Below are positions 23,196 to 35,069 of a DNA stretch of 64,000 nucleotides, one piece after another. Both the position numbers and the translations under genes were made by a program. A model generated the notes under the pieces. It had not been told where the DNA came from. It was given only the letters and a program-made list of their open reading frames with translations, and did no database searches. Origin of the DNA: Cephalotrichum gorgonifer (lineage: Eukaryota; Ascomycota; Sordariomycetes; Microascales; Microascaceae); assembly GCA_900312665.1 (NCBI GenBank), contig ONZQ02000014.1, forward strand, positions 775,924 to 839,923, read 5' to 3'. How positions within the stretch are numbered: position 1 is the stretch's first letter; the number at the start of each line of letters is the position of its first letter.

Positions 23196-25045
23196 ATTCG
23201 TCATCGCGCCAGATCGGGTTTCCCGACGGCCAGGTAACAAGTATGGATAAGGATGCTCGAGGGGGGAGAGGCCGGGTCAGCTGGACCGCGCGGGATCTCG
23301 CAGCCTGTTAATATCAGACAGGATCGAGGGGAAGAGTGAACCCGAATTAGCATTCTGGCTAAATGCTGCTTATAGCATATTAACAGCGTACATGTGTGTT
23401 TGTCGTGCCCTCTGCCGATGCGGCTTCCCGTCTGGAATGCACTCACTCTATTCACAAGGTGGCATTACGGCCGCGGCCACGGCGGTATCCCTTCGATAGG
23501 CCCTTCTCGTGCATCTCTGAGCCGGACGGGCGGGGTTGGGGTTACCGTTACTCCCCCAGAAATCCCACCTCGGCAGAACGGGGCCGCCCCGTCGGCGCAG
23601 GAGCTCATGATCGTCGGCCAGAAACATGGAAAATAAGCACTGGAAGCATGATTTAACGGTATGAAATATCGGCAGTGCCGGATACCACCAACCACCCTGC
23701 ACAGGCAATTCCCTGCGCGGGAGGGTGTCGATCGGGCGATCGGTTTCTGGAGTTGGAGGAGGATAGGGTGGGATCTCGTGCAATCTCTCCAGATAGAACT
23801 GGTCAGCGCTGCCCCATGCCTGCCTCTACAGCCAACATCTAGCCGACCGAGGGATACAGCCCCCGATTGCCGGCCGGAGAGGCGATGCTGTTCCAGAAAG
23901 CAGGAGGGACGGATGGACGAGGATCCCGAAGGATGAGATGGGGGCAAAATAGCGCTTCTCGCGTATGGTTTCATGTTCTCTCGTGCGGCCAACAATGGTC
24001 TCTGGCCTGGCCTGACCAGTTCTATTCTCGTCTTGTTGCTGCCATATGTGGCGGGGGAGGTGGCCCTTTCGTTGACCTGCATTGATTGCTCCAGGCTACC
24101 AACACCGTTTTGCCTGTACTACGGCAGGAGAACGGCGGCAGCATTACAAGACTCTAGTCTATAGTAGGAGTCTGACGTGAGTAGATCGGGGACCCGCCCC
24201 CATATTATTATTTGAATTTAGACTCTGAACACCTCGCTGACTGTTGCTCACTGTTGGCTGACGATTGCTATAGTAATCGATCTCCACGAGTCGGGATGTA
24301 ACTAACACCAACAACACCAACATGCTCACTCAGTCTGACAAATATGCACGTATACCGGATGGTTTGACAAAGCGTTTTATTACTCGCCGTAGGCTGCGCA
24401 AACCCACAAAATAGCCGCGGCCCCCAGGCTCTGGCCACACCGACCAACTTTAGCTATTACTCAGTAATACCTTCCTCCGATTTAAGGTGGTCGTTAGACC
24501 GTGGCTGAGCATGAATCTCTGCCATCTCGTTGGCGCGCTCGCAAACAGCCAACGTCAGCGGCAACCACACCTCCGGATCTTACCACCCTCCCACGTTGCC
24601 AGAACCATAATCCTTATTTTTAGTTTGCATTCCTTCTGCATGCACAAAGGAAAGCTAGCCGGCTCCTCGGACACCCGACCATCCGGGAACCGCTAGACGC
24701 CGGGCGCAGCACCCCAACTTTTGTTTTTAGACTCATTGGCGAGTTCGCTTCCGCGCTTATGTCTTCTTCCTTCTCTTACTATTTTCTTCCTCTTTTTGCG
24801 CGCGCGGGGGCTGTGAGATATGCGATGCGGGTCTCACCAAAGGCTAACTAATCATGACAGACATATTCGGTGTATTGTATTCCTGGTGTCCACCGCCCCC
24901 CGGCTCGGTTGTCTTCCGTGAGGCGCGCGACCATCCGGGTGAGGCAGGATCCGGGGCGGAAAATAAACGGCCAAGGCCAAGATAGTCGTGATGGGGGGGT
25001 CGAGGAGGAGGACTCTTGATCCTTTTTGGGGGCGCGAGAGGAGGA

Positions 25046-25099
25046 TATAAGATGGGAGGAATGCTGCGGTCTAGATTTGTTTCGTTTCGTTTCGTTTCA
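25046..25099 (+). promoter_or_regulatory. Core promoter candidate of the cupin gene: TATAA plus TTTCG repeats
   Basis: TATAA at 25046-25050 is followed about 30 bases later by three TTTCG units and a TTTCA (25080-25099), then a pyrimidine/CATCA-rich stretch up to the ATG at 25335. The order TATA, pyrimidine block and roughly 240-base CT-rich leader is typical of strongly expressed fungal genes. Confidence 0.5.
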
Positions 25100-25334
25100 T
25101 TATCACCATCAACATCAACATCTTCAGTCTTCTCTCATCTCATCTTCTGCTTCTTTTCCTTGAGTATAGCATATCAGCATCACCAACATCAACTTCAAAA
25201 CATTTTCTTTAAGTCAAGCCGCATCTGCATTCAGCCCTAGACTTCGATAATAAGAATTCCCTCTTGCTTCTTCTTCTTCTACTACTCCTACCACTTCATC
25301 TTTCTCTACTTTCAGTTTTCCAACCATCTTCAAA

Positions 25335-26458
25335 ATGCGTTTCACTCCCACCGTTGCTGCCCTCATCCTGGCCTACACCTCCTCGGCCTTTGCTGCCCCT
25401 GGAGCGTACAGGCGTCAGGCCGATGTCGAGTCCAACACCGTTCCCAACCCTACCGAGTCCGATGATACGACGGTTCCTCCCCCTACAACCACCGAGGCCC
25501 CCGCCGGTCTCTCCATAACCCAGCAGCTTGTCCTGGCTGACCTGTAAGCCACGTCCCCCAAGCCCTAGCATCTCTAGCTTCACCGTCCCCGTCCGGTTCA
25601 AGCTACTAACACTTAAAAAAGGGCCGCCGACCGCTTCAACATCCTGACCGGCGAGGACGACTTCAAGTTCAACCTGTTCCCCGGCGACGTCCCCGAGGGC
25701 CAGGGCGGTGTCCTCAAGGCCGCCAACCGCAAGACCTTCCCCGCCCTCGTCGGCACCGGAGCCGGCATGGCCGTCGGTGTCATCAAGCGTGAGTTCCCCT
25801 TTCTCCCAACAACCTCCCGTCCTATTCCTATCCCCGGAACCTATCGGGAAGCTAACACGTGAGAACCACAGCCTGCGGCATCAACACCTTCCACGTCCAC
25901 CCCCGCTCCGCCGAGCTCCAGATGGTCATCAAGGGCCAGCTCAAGACGGAGATGGTCCCCGAGAACGGCGTCCGCCCCATCGTCAACACCGTCAACCCCT
26001 TCGAGATGACGCCCTTCTACCAGGGCTCCGTCCACCACCAGTTCAACCCCGGCTGCGAGGACGCCATCTTCGTCGCCTCCTTCGCCGCCGAGGACTTCGG
26101 CACCGGCCAGGTCGTCAACGAGATCTTCGAGCTTGACCCGGGCGCCATCATCGACACCTTCGGCGGGAGCTTCGACGGCGAGATGATCGACAAGATCAAG
26201 GACAAGCTGCCCCTCTCTGTCGTCCAGGGCGTCCAGACTTGTCTGAAGACGTGTGGGGGCCAGAACGGCGGCGAGGGTGATGAGGTGAACCCTCCCGCCG
26301 GGGGAGATGATGTGAACCCTCCCACCGGAGGAAATGGTGAGAACCCCCCCGACGAGGAGGGTGAGAATGGCGAGAATACCCCCGACCAGGAGGGCCAGAA
26401 TGGCGAGAACCCCCCCACTGAGGGGGCCAACGGTGGCGACGATGGGCCTCAGTATTAA
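25335..26458 (+). CDS. Secreted germin-like cupin with acidic Asn-Pro-Pro tail
   Basis: Exons 25335-25543, 25622-25788 and 25872-26458; 320 residues. A signal peptide (about 1-20) ends at SSAFAAP, followed by a Thr/Pro-rich propeptide-like stretch. The single cupin domain holds the germin motif 1 pattern (HVHPRSAELQMVIKG, metal ligands His, His and Glu) and motif 2 (FYQGSVHHQFNPGCEDAIF, third His). This fits a spherulin/germin-like, probably Mn-binding extracellular protein; oxalate oxidase or superoxide dismutase activity cannot be told from sequence. After residue about 255 comes a low-complexity tail of degenerate repeats (VNPPAGGDD, VNPPTGGNG, GENPPDEEG) ending at Tyr, without a hydrophobic GPI signal. 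Codon third positions are overwhelmingly C, and the promoter has a TATA box, suggesting high expression. Confidence 0.9.
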
Positions 26459-26805
26459 GGGGCGCGCACAACAGAGGATCACAGGCCCAGCGGTGCCGTT
26501 TCATGGGGTGTAGTTTAGATTAACTTTTTTGGGGTTCTTCTTTCTGTTTTGTTACATAGATGCTAGGCTTCAAGGCCGCGGTTCACTCATTAAAAATATA
26601 CCTCACATTTGTTGAGAAGCGCAAGAAACAAACGTATCCATAGTGTTGAAGCTCTCTCCGTCTCTCTACCACTCTTTCTCTTTCTCTCCCCCTCTGGTTT
26701 GAGTATAAACTAGCTCTAGATCGAGTCTACAAAAGGGGGCCACGGACGGCATGGGGTCCAAGGTCGAATTAACACCTTTCCACTGGAGCGAGAGAAAAAA
26801 ACGCC
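26459..26805. other. Intergenic between convergent cupin and ABC-F genes
   Basis: 347 bases with no gene. It contains T-runs, an ATTAAAAATATA stretch near 26589 and a CT-repeat tract at 26660-26695, which fit the end of the cupin transcript. Confidence 0.5.
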
Positions 26806-29315
26806 TTACACCAGCAGCTTCCGCACCCGCTTTTCGAGCCTCTCCTCGAACTCCGTCACCCCGCCCGCGAGCACTTCCATCTTCCCCGCCCTGAGCCTAC
26901 ACACCACCCGCCTCGTCGTGTCCTCCCCCTCGGGGCCCCCCTCGTCCTCGCTCTCGTCCTCGTCGACGCTATTCTCCACCGCACCCCTCATGAACCACCT
27001 GTCGTGGCTGACCAGCACCACCGCGCCCCCCCACCCCCTCAGCGCCTCCCGCAGCGCCCTGACGGTCTCGTAATCCAGATGCGTCGTCACCTCGTCGAGC
27101 ACGAGGCAGTGCGGGCGCTTCCACAGTATCCTCGAGAGCTCCAGCCTGACCAGCTGCCCGCCGGACAGCTTCGCCACCGGAACGTCGGACGCGAGCCGGC
27201 CCGGCAGCCCTATGGATCCCAGGATCCCGCGCACCTGCCCCTCGTCCAGCTCCCCCTCCACCTCGCGCACCAGGAGCGCCAGCGCCGTGAGCTCCCGGTC
27301 CGCGCGGCCCATCGCCTGCAGCTCCTCGACCGCGTGCTGGGAGTAGTACCCCAGCTTCAGGCGCGGGTGCGTGGTGACGGCGCCCTTCGAGGGCGTCCCG
27401 CCGCCGACGAGGAGCTTGACGAGTGTGGACTTCCCCGCGCCGTTGAGGCCCAGCACGCCGATCCTGTCGCCCATGTTGACGGATAGGTTGACGTCCTGCA
27501 GCACCAGCGTGGCGCCGCCCTTGTCGCCTGGGTATCGGAACCCGACGCCCTCCAGCGAGATCAGCGGGCCGGGGAACCGCAGGTCCGCCGGCTCCGGCAG
27601 CGCCACGGTCACGGCGCGTTCCTCCTGCGGGACCTCGATCTCGTCGCGCGCGCCCGTGTGGAAGCCCGGGCGGTCGCGGTTGAGCTTGAACCTCGTCCCG
27701 TTCTCGTTGACCATGCCCAGGCGGTCCTCGAGCCTCTTCTGCCGCGACTTGGCCTGCCGCAGCTTGTTTTCGTCGTCCTTCGCCTTGCCCTGCTTGATGT
27801 TGTTCGCGATGGTCTTCTGCATGTGCGCCCGCTGCTTCTCCTGTGCTTCCTTCATCTTGGCGAGCCAGAGCTTCCGGTCGGCCTGCGATGACTCGTAGGT
27901 GGGGAGGTCGCCATGGAAGTAGACTAATTTCTTGTCCTTGAGAATAATGAGATCGGTGCAGAGGGAGATGAAGTCGCGGTCGTGGGAGACGACAATGAGG
28001 GTCGGCGGTTCCGGTTCGTCCTGGAGTGCCTCGAGGTAGCGCTGGAGCCACAGGATCCCGAGAAGATCGAGGAAGTTGGTGGGCTCGTCCAGTATGAGAA
28101 TATCTGTATCCTGGAGGAGCGCCGTCGTGAGGGCCGTCCTCATCCGCCAGCCTCCGGAGAGGCTATCGACCGGCTTGGCCATATAGGCCTCGGTGAACCC
28201 CAGACCGGTTAGGATCCTCTTTGCGCGCGACTCGACCTCTGAGATGCGGGTCGGCTCCACTTGGAGCTGCAGGTCCGCGAGCATATCGATTGCCTCTTGT
28301 GTCTCCTCCTGGAGGGTCTCCGCCGATATATCACCATCTGCCTGCTCCAGCCTAGAGTATAAGTTCTTAGTGATGTAACACACCGCCCGGTGCCCAGGAC
28401 AACAACTTACACCACGGAGGACTCTGCGACGGCCTTCTCTCCTACAACAAGGGCCTTCCTAGCCTGGAGACCTCTGGCCCCGCTCCGTAACCTAGCATCC
28501 TTGTCCAGGCGAAAGTGCTGCTTTAGTAGTCTCTCGTGCCTGACCTTCCTGATGGCCCTGACAGGGGCGTACGGGTCCGAAGAATCGATTCCACTCGACA
28601 GTGCTGGCCGCGATTTGTTAGCAACATTCCCCGTTCAGCCCGGCCCCACGCCTTTTTCTCCCAAACGCGTACCTCGGATTTCCTGCTCGAGCTCGTGCTT
28701 TGCCGTCGCTCTCTCTACGACCTCCTCGAAGACAGTTCTTCCAGGGCCGTCAGCGGCAGTTTCGATGGCGATCGTGTCCGCGTTTAAGCCGTCATCCCGC
28801 GTCTGCTGTAGGATAGACACGCGCGTCTTCTCAGGTATCCCGGGGATGAGCTTATCAACAATGGCCTTTATCAAGGCTGTCGTGATAGGAAGGTGTAAGT
28901 CAGGCGCTCCCTCTTCCTGTGCTATGGGATGTATGATAATGGGCGCCAGCTTACTAGACTTCCCCGACCCATTCCTGCCGAGGAGGGCATATCTCTGGCC
29001 CGCCTGTAGTTTCAACTTGGCGTCGGAGAGGATCTCGGTTCCCTCCGGCTTCGCCTTGCCCTTCCCTTTGACCTTGGAGCCGGGGGCGGCCGCTGGGGCT
29101 GACTTGACGGTGATGCTTAATCCTTCAACGTCCAACTAAATCGGAGGAGCCGACCAAGAGAAATCAATCAGTGTTTAAGATGGGGGCGAGATTGACAGTG
29201 CGATGGTTGCCGCAAGGATATTCACCTCTCGATAATTGGGACTCTCGATGTGAAAGCGGGTTTGCTTGCACGATACCGCGATTGTCGCCGCTGATTCGGA
29301 GTTGATTGACGTCAT
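26806..29315 (-). CDS. ABC-F family ATPase (Gcn20-like, soluble)
   Basis: Exons on the minus strand: 29315-29226, 29135-28955, 28876-28673, 28603-28413 and 28365-26806; 741 residues. Two ABC domains and no membrane segments: Walker A GRNGSGKST at about 83-91 (intron 2 interrupts the Thr codon), signature LSGGW at 291-295, Walker B LILDEPTNFLD at 313-323; second domain GLNGAGKST at 528-536, LSGGQ at 622-626 and LVLDEVTTHLD at 643-653. The linker between domains is Lys/Arg/Gln-rich and helical (QRAHMQKTIANNIKQ), as in ribosome-acting ABC-F proteins. The family (Gcn20, New1, Uup) works on ribosomes, so a translation role is likely. The ATG at 29315 gives a start like other fungal members (QTRFHIESPNYRE). 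Intron 4 uses GTGTAA; the adjacent GTAAGT would break the frame. Confidence 0.9.
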
Positions 29316-32300
29316 GGTAGGTAGGTATTGTTTGATGCTTTCGACGAGGATATGATTCGGCTCTGAGGTACCAGCGGAGGAAGAAGAGTTGGAGAGGTAT
29401 GTGCACGATGTAGTGCTTGATGTGTGAACCTTATCTATTGACCCTGTGATGCCAACCGAAGCGGATTGGAGTATCTACTTGTAGTTTATGAGTCCCGGTT
29501 GCGCATTCAATGCGATGAGAGCTACTTGGATGATATCACGTCTTCAAGCAATAATACATTACGGCTGATCGGGGTAGAACCCCACTTTCCGTTTACCTGA
29601 CAAAGTAGCAAGTAATTACCCGCGGACAAGTCGTAAACCGTCGCCGCATGAGTCATGCCGAACGCCACTTGTAGAATTTTTGATGCCAGTTTGAGCGAGT
29701 TTGGAAGGTGCCACCCATGATGTAGCCACAAGCAGATCTTGGGATCTTGAGATCTCAAAGAAAGGTGACAATATTTTTCGCGGTGGCTAGTCAGCTGCGC
29801 GAGTGCTGACAGGTATAAGTACAGCGTATGGGTGGGTGATCGATAGTGGTTTTAAGCCCTCTTTCGCGAACCCAGATTCCCCACCCCTACTCCAGCTCGA
29901 GCTGCTCCTCTCCATTCTACTGCCCACTAATATGCTTCTGACGTACCGAAGCCAGGCTTCCCGCCTACGAGGAATGGGGACGGTGTCATCGCCCAGAAGC
30001 TCTCCAACGAATATGTCGGCCTGCCTCCTATCAATGGCTTACGTCTATGTATCTGTCGCCTCGAAGTAGCCCGAGGGTCGAGGCAAAAGCCTCGTGATTG
30101 TCCTGGACGACGATAAGAATTTGTACAGCCATGTAGGGAGAGTGGCTTAAACATGGGCGGCAAAGAGTGTTGTAATAGTATAGGGACACCTTGAGGGAAT
30201 CCTAGTTTATTACGGATGCAAGATGTAAGTGCGGCGCCGTTGATTCCTTTGGGAAACGTGAGGAGCCCGGGCCGAGTAGGAGGGGGGCACGGCGAAAGCA
30301 CGGCTTACGCCGGACCGGATGCCGGAGCTGGATGCCGGAGCGGGCGGGATTTCGTAAACTTGTGCGAGCAATCGTACTTTGCACGGTCATTTCTGGAGCT
30401 AACACATACTTGATCCTGGTTTCGTGTCTTTACAAGAGCAATATCGGCTAGATGAGCTTCTATGATTAGCACAATATGCCTGAAGAGTAGTACAAGCCAA
30501 ATATTTGGTGCAGAGCTCAACCATCTTGGCTCTCCACCATGCAGGTTGCTCCTGATCACCACGTACGAGTACTCGTGCCATCACCGTCGGCCCCCCTATC
30601 TCCTACCTCTCTCTCGATGCCTGAAGCTTGCTACTACATAGCAATATCTCGTACGAGTAGACTCTCACAAGTTGTAGCCCAGTCCCTAAATAACTCATAA
30701 TAACATCAACAGGGGTCCCCCGTCACGACCATCATCGGAAGCCACACCGAAGAAGAAGAAGGATCAAGAGGCCCCAGTAGCTCAGATAGCCCAGGGCAAA
30801 CAACACGAGGAGCTTCGGTTAGAACAACCCCATAAAGCCACCGAAACCGCCCGACTCCTTTTTCTTCGTAAATTACACCACCCACCAGCCTCCAAACCCG
30901 AGCCCAGAAATAGCGCTCACAAAGTGGCTCCACCAGCCAAGTACCACGATGCAAGCCCCTCCTCGCCGAGTGATCGGGCCTTTCCCCCCCCACCCACCGG
31001 TGTGGTAACCGGCCCACCGAAAATCATCTAGCTCGAACATGCACGAAAGAAAAAAAGCGGGGGAGCCAAGTGGCACGATGGCCTAATTTCCTCTTTGCGA
31101 AACCCAAGGGCTCGGACCCGGATTTGAAGGCTTGACACGTCCCCGCCCCCCCCTTCTTCGTTGTCCCCCCCAAAAAAGAAAAGAGAGTCAAAAGAAATGA
31201 AAAGAAAAAAAAGAAAGGAAAAAAAAAGACCAGGGAGAAGCCGAAGGAAGAAAAGCAAGAGGCAAAAGCAAAGGCAACAGCAAAAGACATAACGTGTGGT
31301 GGCGGCACGGGAGGGAAACAACGTGGACAACGGCACCCCCCCCCTTTTTCCGAGTCAGTCCAGGCCGACAAAGGGAAAAATGTATCTCAATGGCGTTCGG
31401 ATTTAGACCCGTTTTGACAGGGAACGTTCTTTTGTCTCAGTCGAGGATCACACGTGCGAGAAACTGGAGGTCCGGGCACTTGTCTTCGGAAGAGGGAAAA
31501 AGTCAGATAAGTTTTACTTCACAGGTGAACGGAACTCTACATAGGGACTGGGTATATTCACAGCTGTAATAATACGCCTGGGAGTCGGAATACTGTCTCT
31601 CTTGCTGGGGTTGAGAAGACGATGAGATATGTTATCCCCACCAACGACATGTACTCATAAAGATTCCATGTAAGTTCGTTCCACCACGCCGAGAGAAAAA
31701 TATCGACACCCGGACCGGGTAAATTCAAAAGATGAAATATGGTATGATTGGGGAGTGAAGTAAGTTAAGATACGGAAGGGATCATCAAACTCGAGACGTT
31801 CAACACCGCTCTCACCTATGCCGCCCCATGCCGTTCAACCTCCACGCCCTCCTCGATAGAACCAACCCCAACACCCAAATGCCTCTCCTCCCCTCCAAAG
31901 CTGAGGGAACGGAAAGTCCAAGTGCAGCAGTCGCTCTCAAAACCACACCCACGCCACAAAATGACACCAAACGCTCTCTCTCATCCAAATCCTCCCTTTC
32001 TCGCTAATACCCGCTTGCAAAAATTATCATCAGAACCAACAGCCTCCTTCAACCTGGCCCTGGGTATGAAAGGAGAGAAGAAAAGAAGACCCTCCTTCCG
32101 CCCCGACCAACCAACCAATAAACCAGAGCAAGATGGTATGGGAATTTGCCCCAAAACGGGTTCGTATTTTGTCGGTCTCGCGAGTTGTAGTCTGGTGTGT
32201 CGTATGTATTTTGAAATGCTTGCAATGGGGGGCTTCCTCCCCTTTAATTCGAGTCAAATGCGGTTTTGAATTCAGGAATTATCGTGATCGCGTAGACATG

Positions 32301-32667
32301 AGATGGGTCGTTAATGGTGTTTGTTCCTTTTCCTCCTCTCCCTCCCCCCTTTCTTCCTCCCGACGGTGGAGAAGAGAACCTCGCCTGCAACCCCCTTCCC
32401 CTTTTCCAGGAACGCAGATGTAGAAGCAGATGATCGAAAACAAGCGGGCTAAAAAGAGATAAACGGGGGATAAAAAACTTCGAGAATGATAAAAATAAAG
32501 AAGATAAAAAGGCACCGGTTCGAGTTTTATACCTCATGCGGAAGCCACATGAAGTATGGGGGAAAAAACTCTTAGCTCCGGTTCCAACGAGACACACACC
32601 CCGAAGGTTGCTTGTTTGTAAGAGACGAGATCACGACGGGGAAATCCCAAGTCGCCTCGGCGCCGTC
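29316..32667. other. 3.35-kb gene-poor stretch between ABC-F and the Cys-module gene
   Basis: No gene can be supported. GTACNN motifs occur at about 30563-30578 and 30650. 31140-31290 is a long polypurine tract (runs of A with interspersed G), giving spurious Phe-rich frames on the minus strand. 32330-32520 is CT- then A-rich and probably belongs to the 3' region of the next minus-strand gene. Confidence 0.45.
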
Positions 32668-33905
32668 CTACCCAACCTTCAGAGCCGACAGCTTCTCCAT
32701 CACCGACTTGAGGACCTCGGGATCCGGCTGGGGTTCGATGCGCTTCGGTTTTAGGCGCACGCACTTCTCGCACTTGAGGTGCTTGCAAGACACGCAAGCG
32801 ACACCGTCGGCCGCGCCGCCGGGGAAGACGGTCTTGCACTCGTGGCACCCGTGGTACGGAGTAGAGTTAGGACCGAACTCGTCGCCAGGATATCCGTAAG
32901 GATACTTGCTCTTCTTGGCACTATAGTGATTATTGTCAGTAAACGGTAACCATTCGCCATCACCGCCAATTGCGAATGAAATAAAGAAAAGAAAAGACTT
33001 ACGGGTCGCGGGGACAGTCGGTACAGCGGATGTGTCCGCAGCCACCGCAAGTCTTACTCCCGGTGACGAACAAGGCACCGCACTCGTGGCAGTTCCTGCG
33101 GACTCGCTGACGCGGCTTCCTGTAGACGAGGTCCTGGCCGCCCGTCTTGGCGGGCTTGGTGAGCTTGAAGTCGGGCTTGTCGTCGTGGCGCCAGTCGGCC
33201 TGGATGATGGGGTTCGCGGCGAGTTCGGCGGCCTTGGCGGCCTTGCGCTCACGGCTGGCCTGCTTCTCCTCCTCGGTCCGCTTGGCCGGGTGGCGAGTGC
33301 ACTGCTTGCACCGGACATGCTGGCAGTTGGGGCACTCCTTGGCCTGGCCGAAGGTGGCGTTGCACTCGTGGCAGTTGCGTCGGACGCGCATGCGGATGGG
33401 CCTCTCGATGCGGAGCGCCGTTCCCTCCGTCGACCACCACTCGCTGGGCTTGACCTGGAGCCCGAATCGCTCGCCGAGTAGCTTGGCACGCTCGTCAAAC
33501 AGCTGTTTCCGGTCGACCCTGACGACGCCTTCCTCGAGTTTGGGCTCGGCCTTGGGTGCGGGTGCGGGAGCAGGTTGTTCCCTACATCTGTAGTTAGCAC
33601 CTGGTGAGGGTAGGGGGAAATGATGTAAATGGACAACCCGCCCAGTCCCTCGTAGCTCGAAGCCGTCAATCACAACAGCTTCGTGACAAACGAAAAAAAG
33701 GACCGGTTGCGGAAGTCCCAGTTGATTTGTGATCGGAAGCTTCTTACGCCTTCTTCTCGGGCTTGGAGGATCCGAGTATCGACTGCCGCTTCGAGCCGTC
33801 GCCCCTCTTCAGCACGGTCTTGACCCGGGACAGGAGCTTGCTGACGGTCCTCTTCTCCTTGCCCTTGCCCTTATCGGTGGGCTCGGCCGGTGCTGCGGAA
33901 CTCAT
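32668..33905 (-). CDS. Conserved fungal-type protein with three tandem CHEC...CxxCxHxxCxxC modules
   Basis: Exons on the minus strand: 33905-33748, 33581-33003 and 32920-32668; 329 residues. No named family is recognised. An N-terminal basic region (about 10-53, KGKGKEKRTVSKLLSRVKT) precedes three near-identical cysteine modules: residues 123-147, 217-242 and 271-299. Each begins CHEC, then 9, 10 or 13 residues, then C-x2-C-x-H-x2-C-x2-C, so six Cys and two His per module, enough for one or two zinc ions. Between modules 1 and 2 is a charged helical segment (EEEKQASRERKAAKAAEL). The design suggests zinc-stabilised binding of nucleic acid or protein; function is unknown. No signal peptide or membrane segment. 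The first splice acceptor could be 33582 (TAG) or 12 nt earlier in the transcript (CAG), both in frame. Confidence 0.85.
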
Positions 33906-34608
33906 CTTTGCGGAATAATGACTGGTGCTCGCAATGTTGCGATGTGAGTTCGAATCGAAATACCCGTTCGAGGTAGGACGCGGAATCGACAGTGGTGTAC
34001 GTCGAATCGGTCGACGGGGCTATCCGGGGTATCAAAAGCAACGAGCAATGGCGTGAATACCAACGGAATAATCGGGTCAGGCGGGGATTCTGGTCGAGGT
34101 TGCGAATTTGGCGGGAGACCGTCTAAACTTCCATTTAGATCCGATTGTCAATGAGGCAGGCTTGCCGTGTTCGATCGGGCCGGCAATGGGAGTTGCGACC
34201 TGAGGTTGGGGGCAGGCAACAAGAAGTTGGCTAAAGACGGTTGAGGAGGAGGAAGAGCAGGTAATATGGGGGAGAGAAGTGGAGAGGAGGGAACGGAGGT
34301 GACGGGTGCGGAAGCTAGAGGAGAAGCGGAGTACGAGTAGGTTAGTACTCGTACTGATTCCGGCGAACAGGGAAGTAAGTGGAGGAGGAGGAGGCTAGGG
34401 AATACATACGGAGTACCATCCAATCCAGGACGGGCCCCCGGGGAACTAGTAGTACCTCCGCTGTGCAGGGTCGTTTCCATTCCACTCACACCCTGGTCTT
34501 TTTACCCATACCCATGTCGCATGGGTCCTGTGGTGGGTCTTGGGTGGTCTGCGCACTGAGGTCCTGCCTCCGTTTTCTTTCCATTCGGAAACGGCGCTTG
34601 AGGTATTT

Positions 34609-34632
34609 GTACAAGTACTTGTACGAGTACGG
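34609..34632 (+). repeat. GTACNN hexamer array, four units
   Basis: Four consecutive six-base units with constant GTAC followed by AA, TT, GA and GG. The invariant tetramer with variable spacer and exact six-base period distinguishes it from an ordinary microsatellite. Confidence 0.85.
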
Positions 34633-35057
34633 ATGCGCCACGTTACCTCGAAGATGAAAGGCCTCATCCATTCGCCTGCGACGGCCGGCCTCTTGCGGTA
34701 TTACTTGTTCACACATTCGCTTCGCGATGCCTCCCACTGAAACTACGAATAAAAGCTACGAGGACAGAATATTCACCAACATATTGCATTCGTGAGCAAG
34801 TGGCAATACCATCCCCCCTGTGGCCTAGCACACAGTATATCACTATCACTACGCATACGAGTACAGCTCAGCTGCATTCCAACCGCTGTACCCTCCTCTT
34901 CCTCATTCTTATCCCTGGCTAGCTAGCGAGCGCTCGTGTGCAAACAGGAGGCTGGCCGCATTGGAAGCTTCAACCATCCCCAAGTTAGACAGAGGGGAGG
35001 GAAGCGGACGGCTACGTACTTTACGTCGCAGAAGGTAGTACGAATATAGCTTTGTCT

Positions 35058-35069
35058 GTACTTGTACAA
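35058..35069 (+). repeat. GTACNN hexamer pair
   Basis: Two units, GTACTT and GTACAA. Further copies (GTACGA, GTACGT and GTACGG) follow within about 50 bases, near 35096-35116. Confidence 0.6.

Larger units (their letters stand above)
21184..25334. other. 4.1-kb divergent intergenic region (SUN / cupin)
   Basis: No supportable gene. 21184-21770 is the purine-rich promoter side of the SUN gene. A CCAATCAGAG element lies at about 22231. GTACNN hexamers occur near 22592 and 22648-22660, and a C14 run at 23182-23195. The longest frame (minus strand, 23465-24082) has no family resemblance and no coding signature. The last 350 bases are the cupin promoter. Confidence 0.45.

Noticed and set aside
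23465..24082. 205-codon minus-strand frame in the SUN/cupin gap
   Set aside because: Arg/Ser/Pro-rich composition typical of antisense or random GC-rich DNA; no family resemblance and no conserved motif.
31024..31371. Phe-rich hydrophobic frames on the minus strand
   Set aside because: They are translations of a polypurine/polypyrimidine tract in two frames at once, not a membrane protein.
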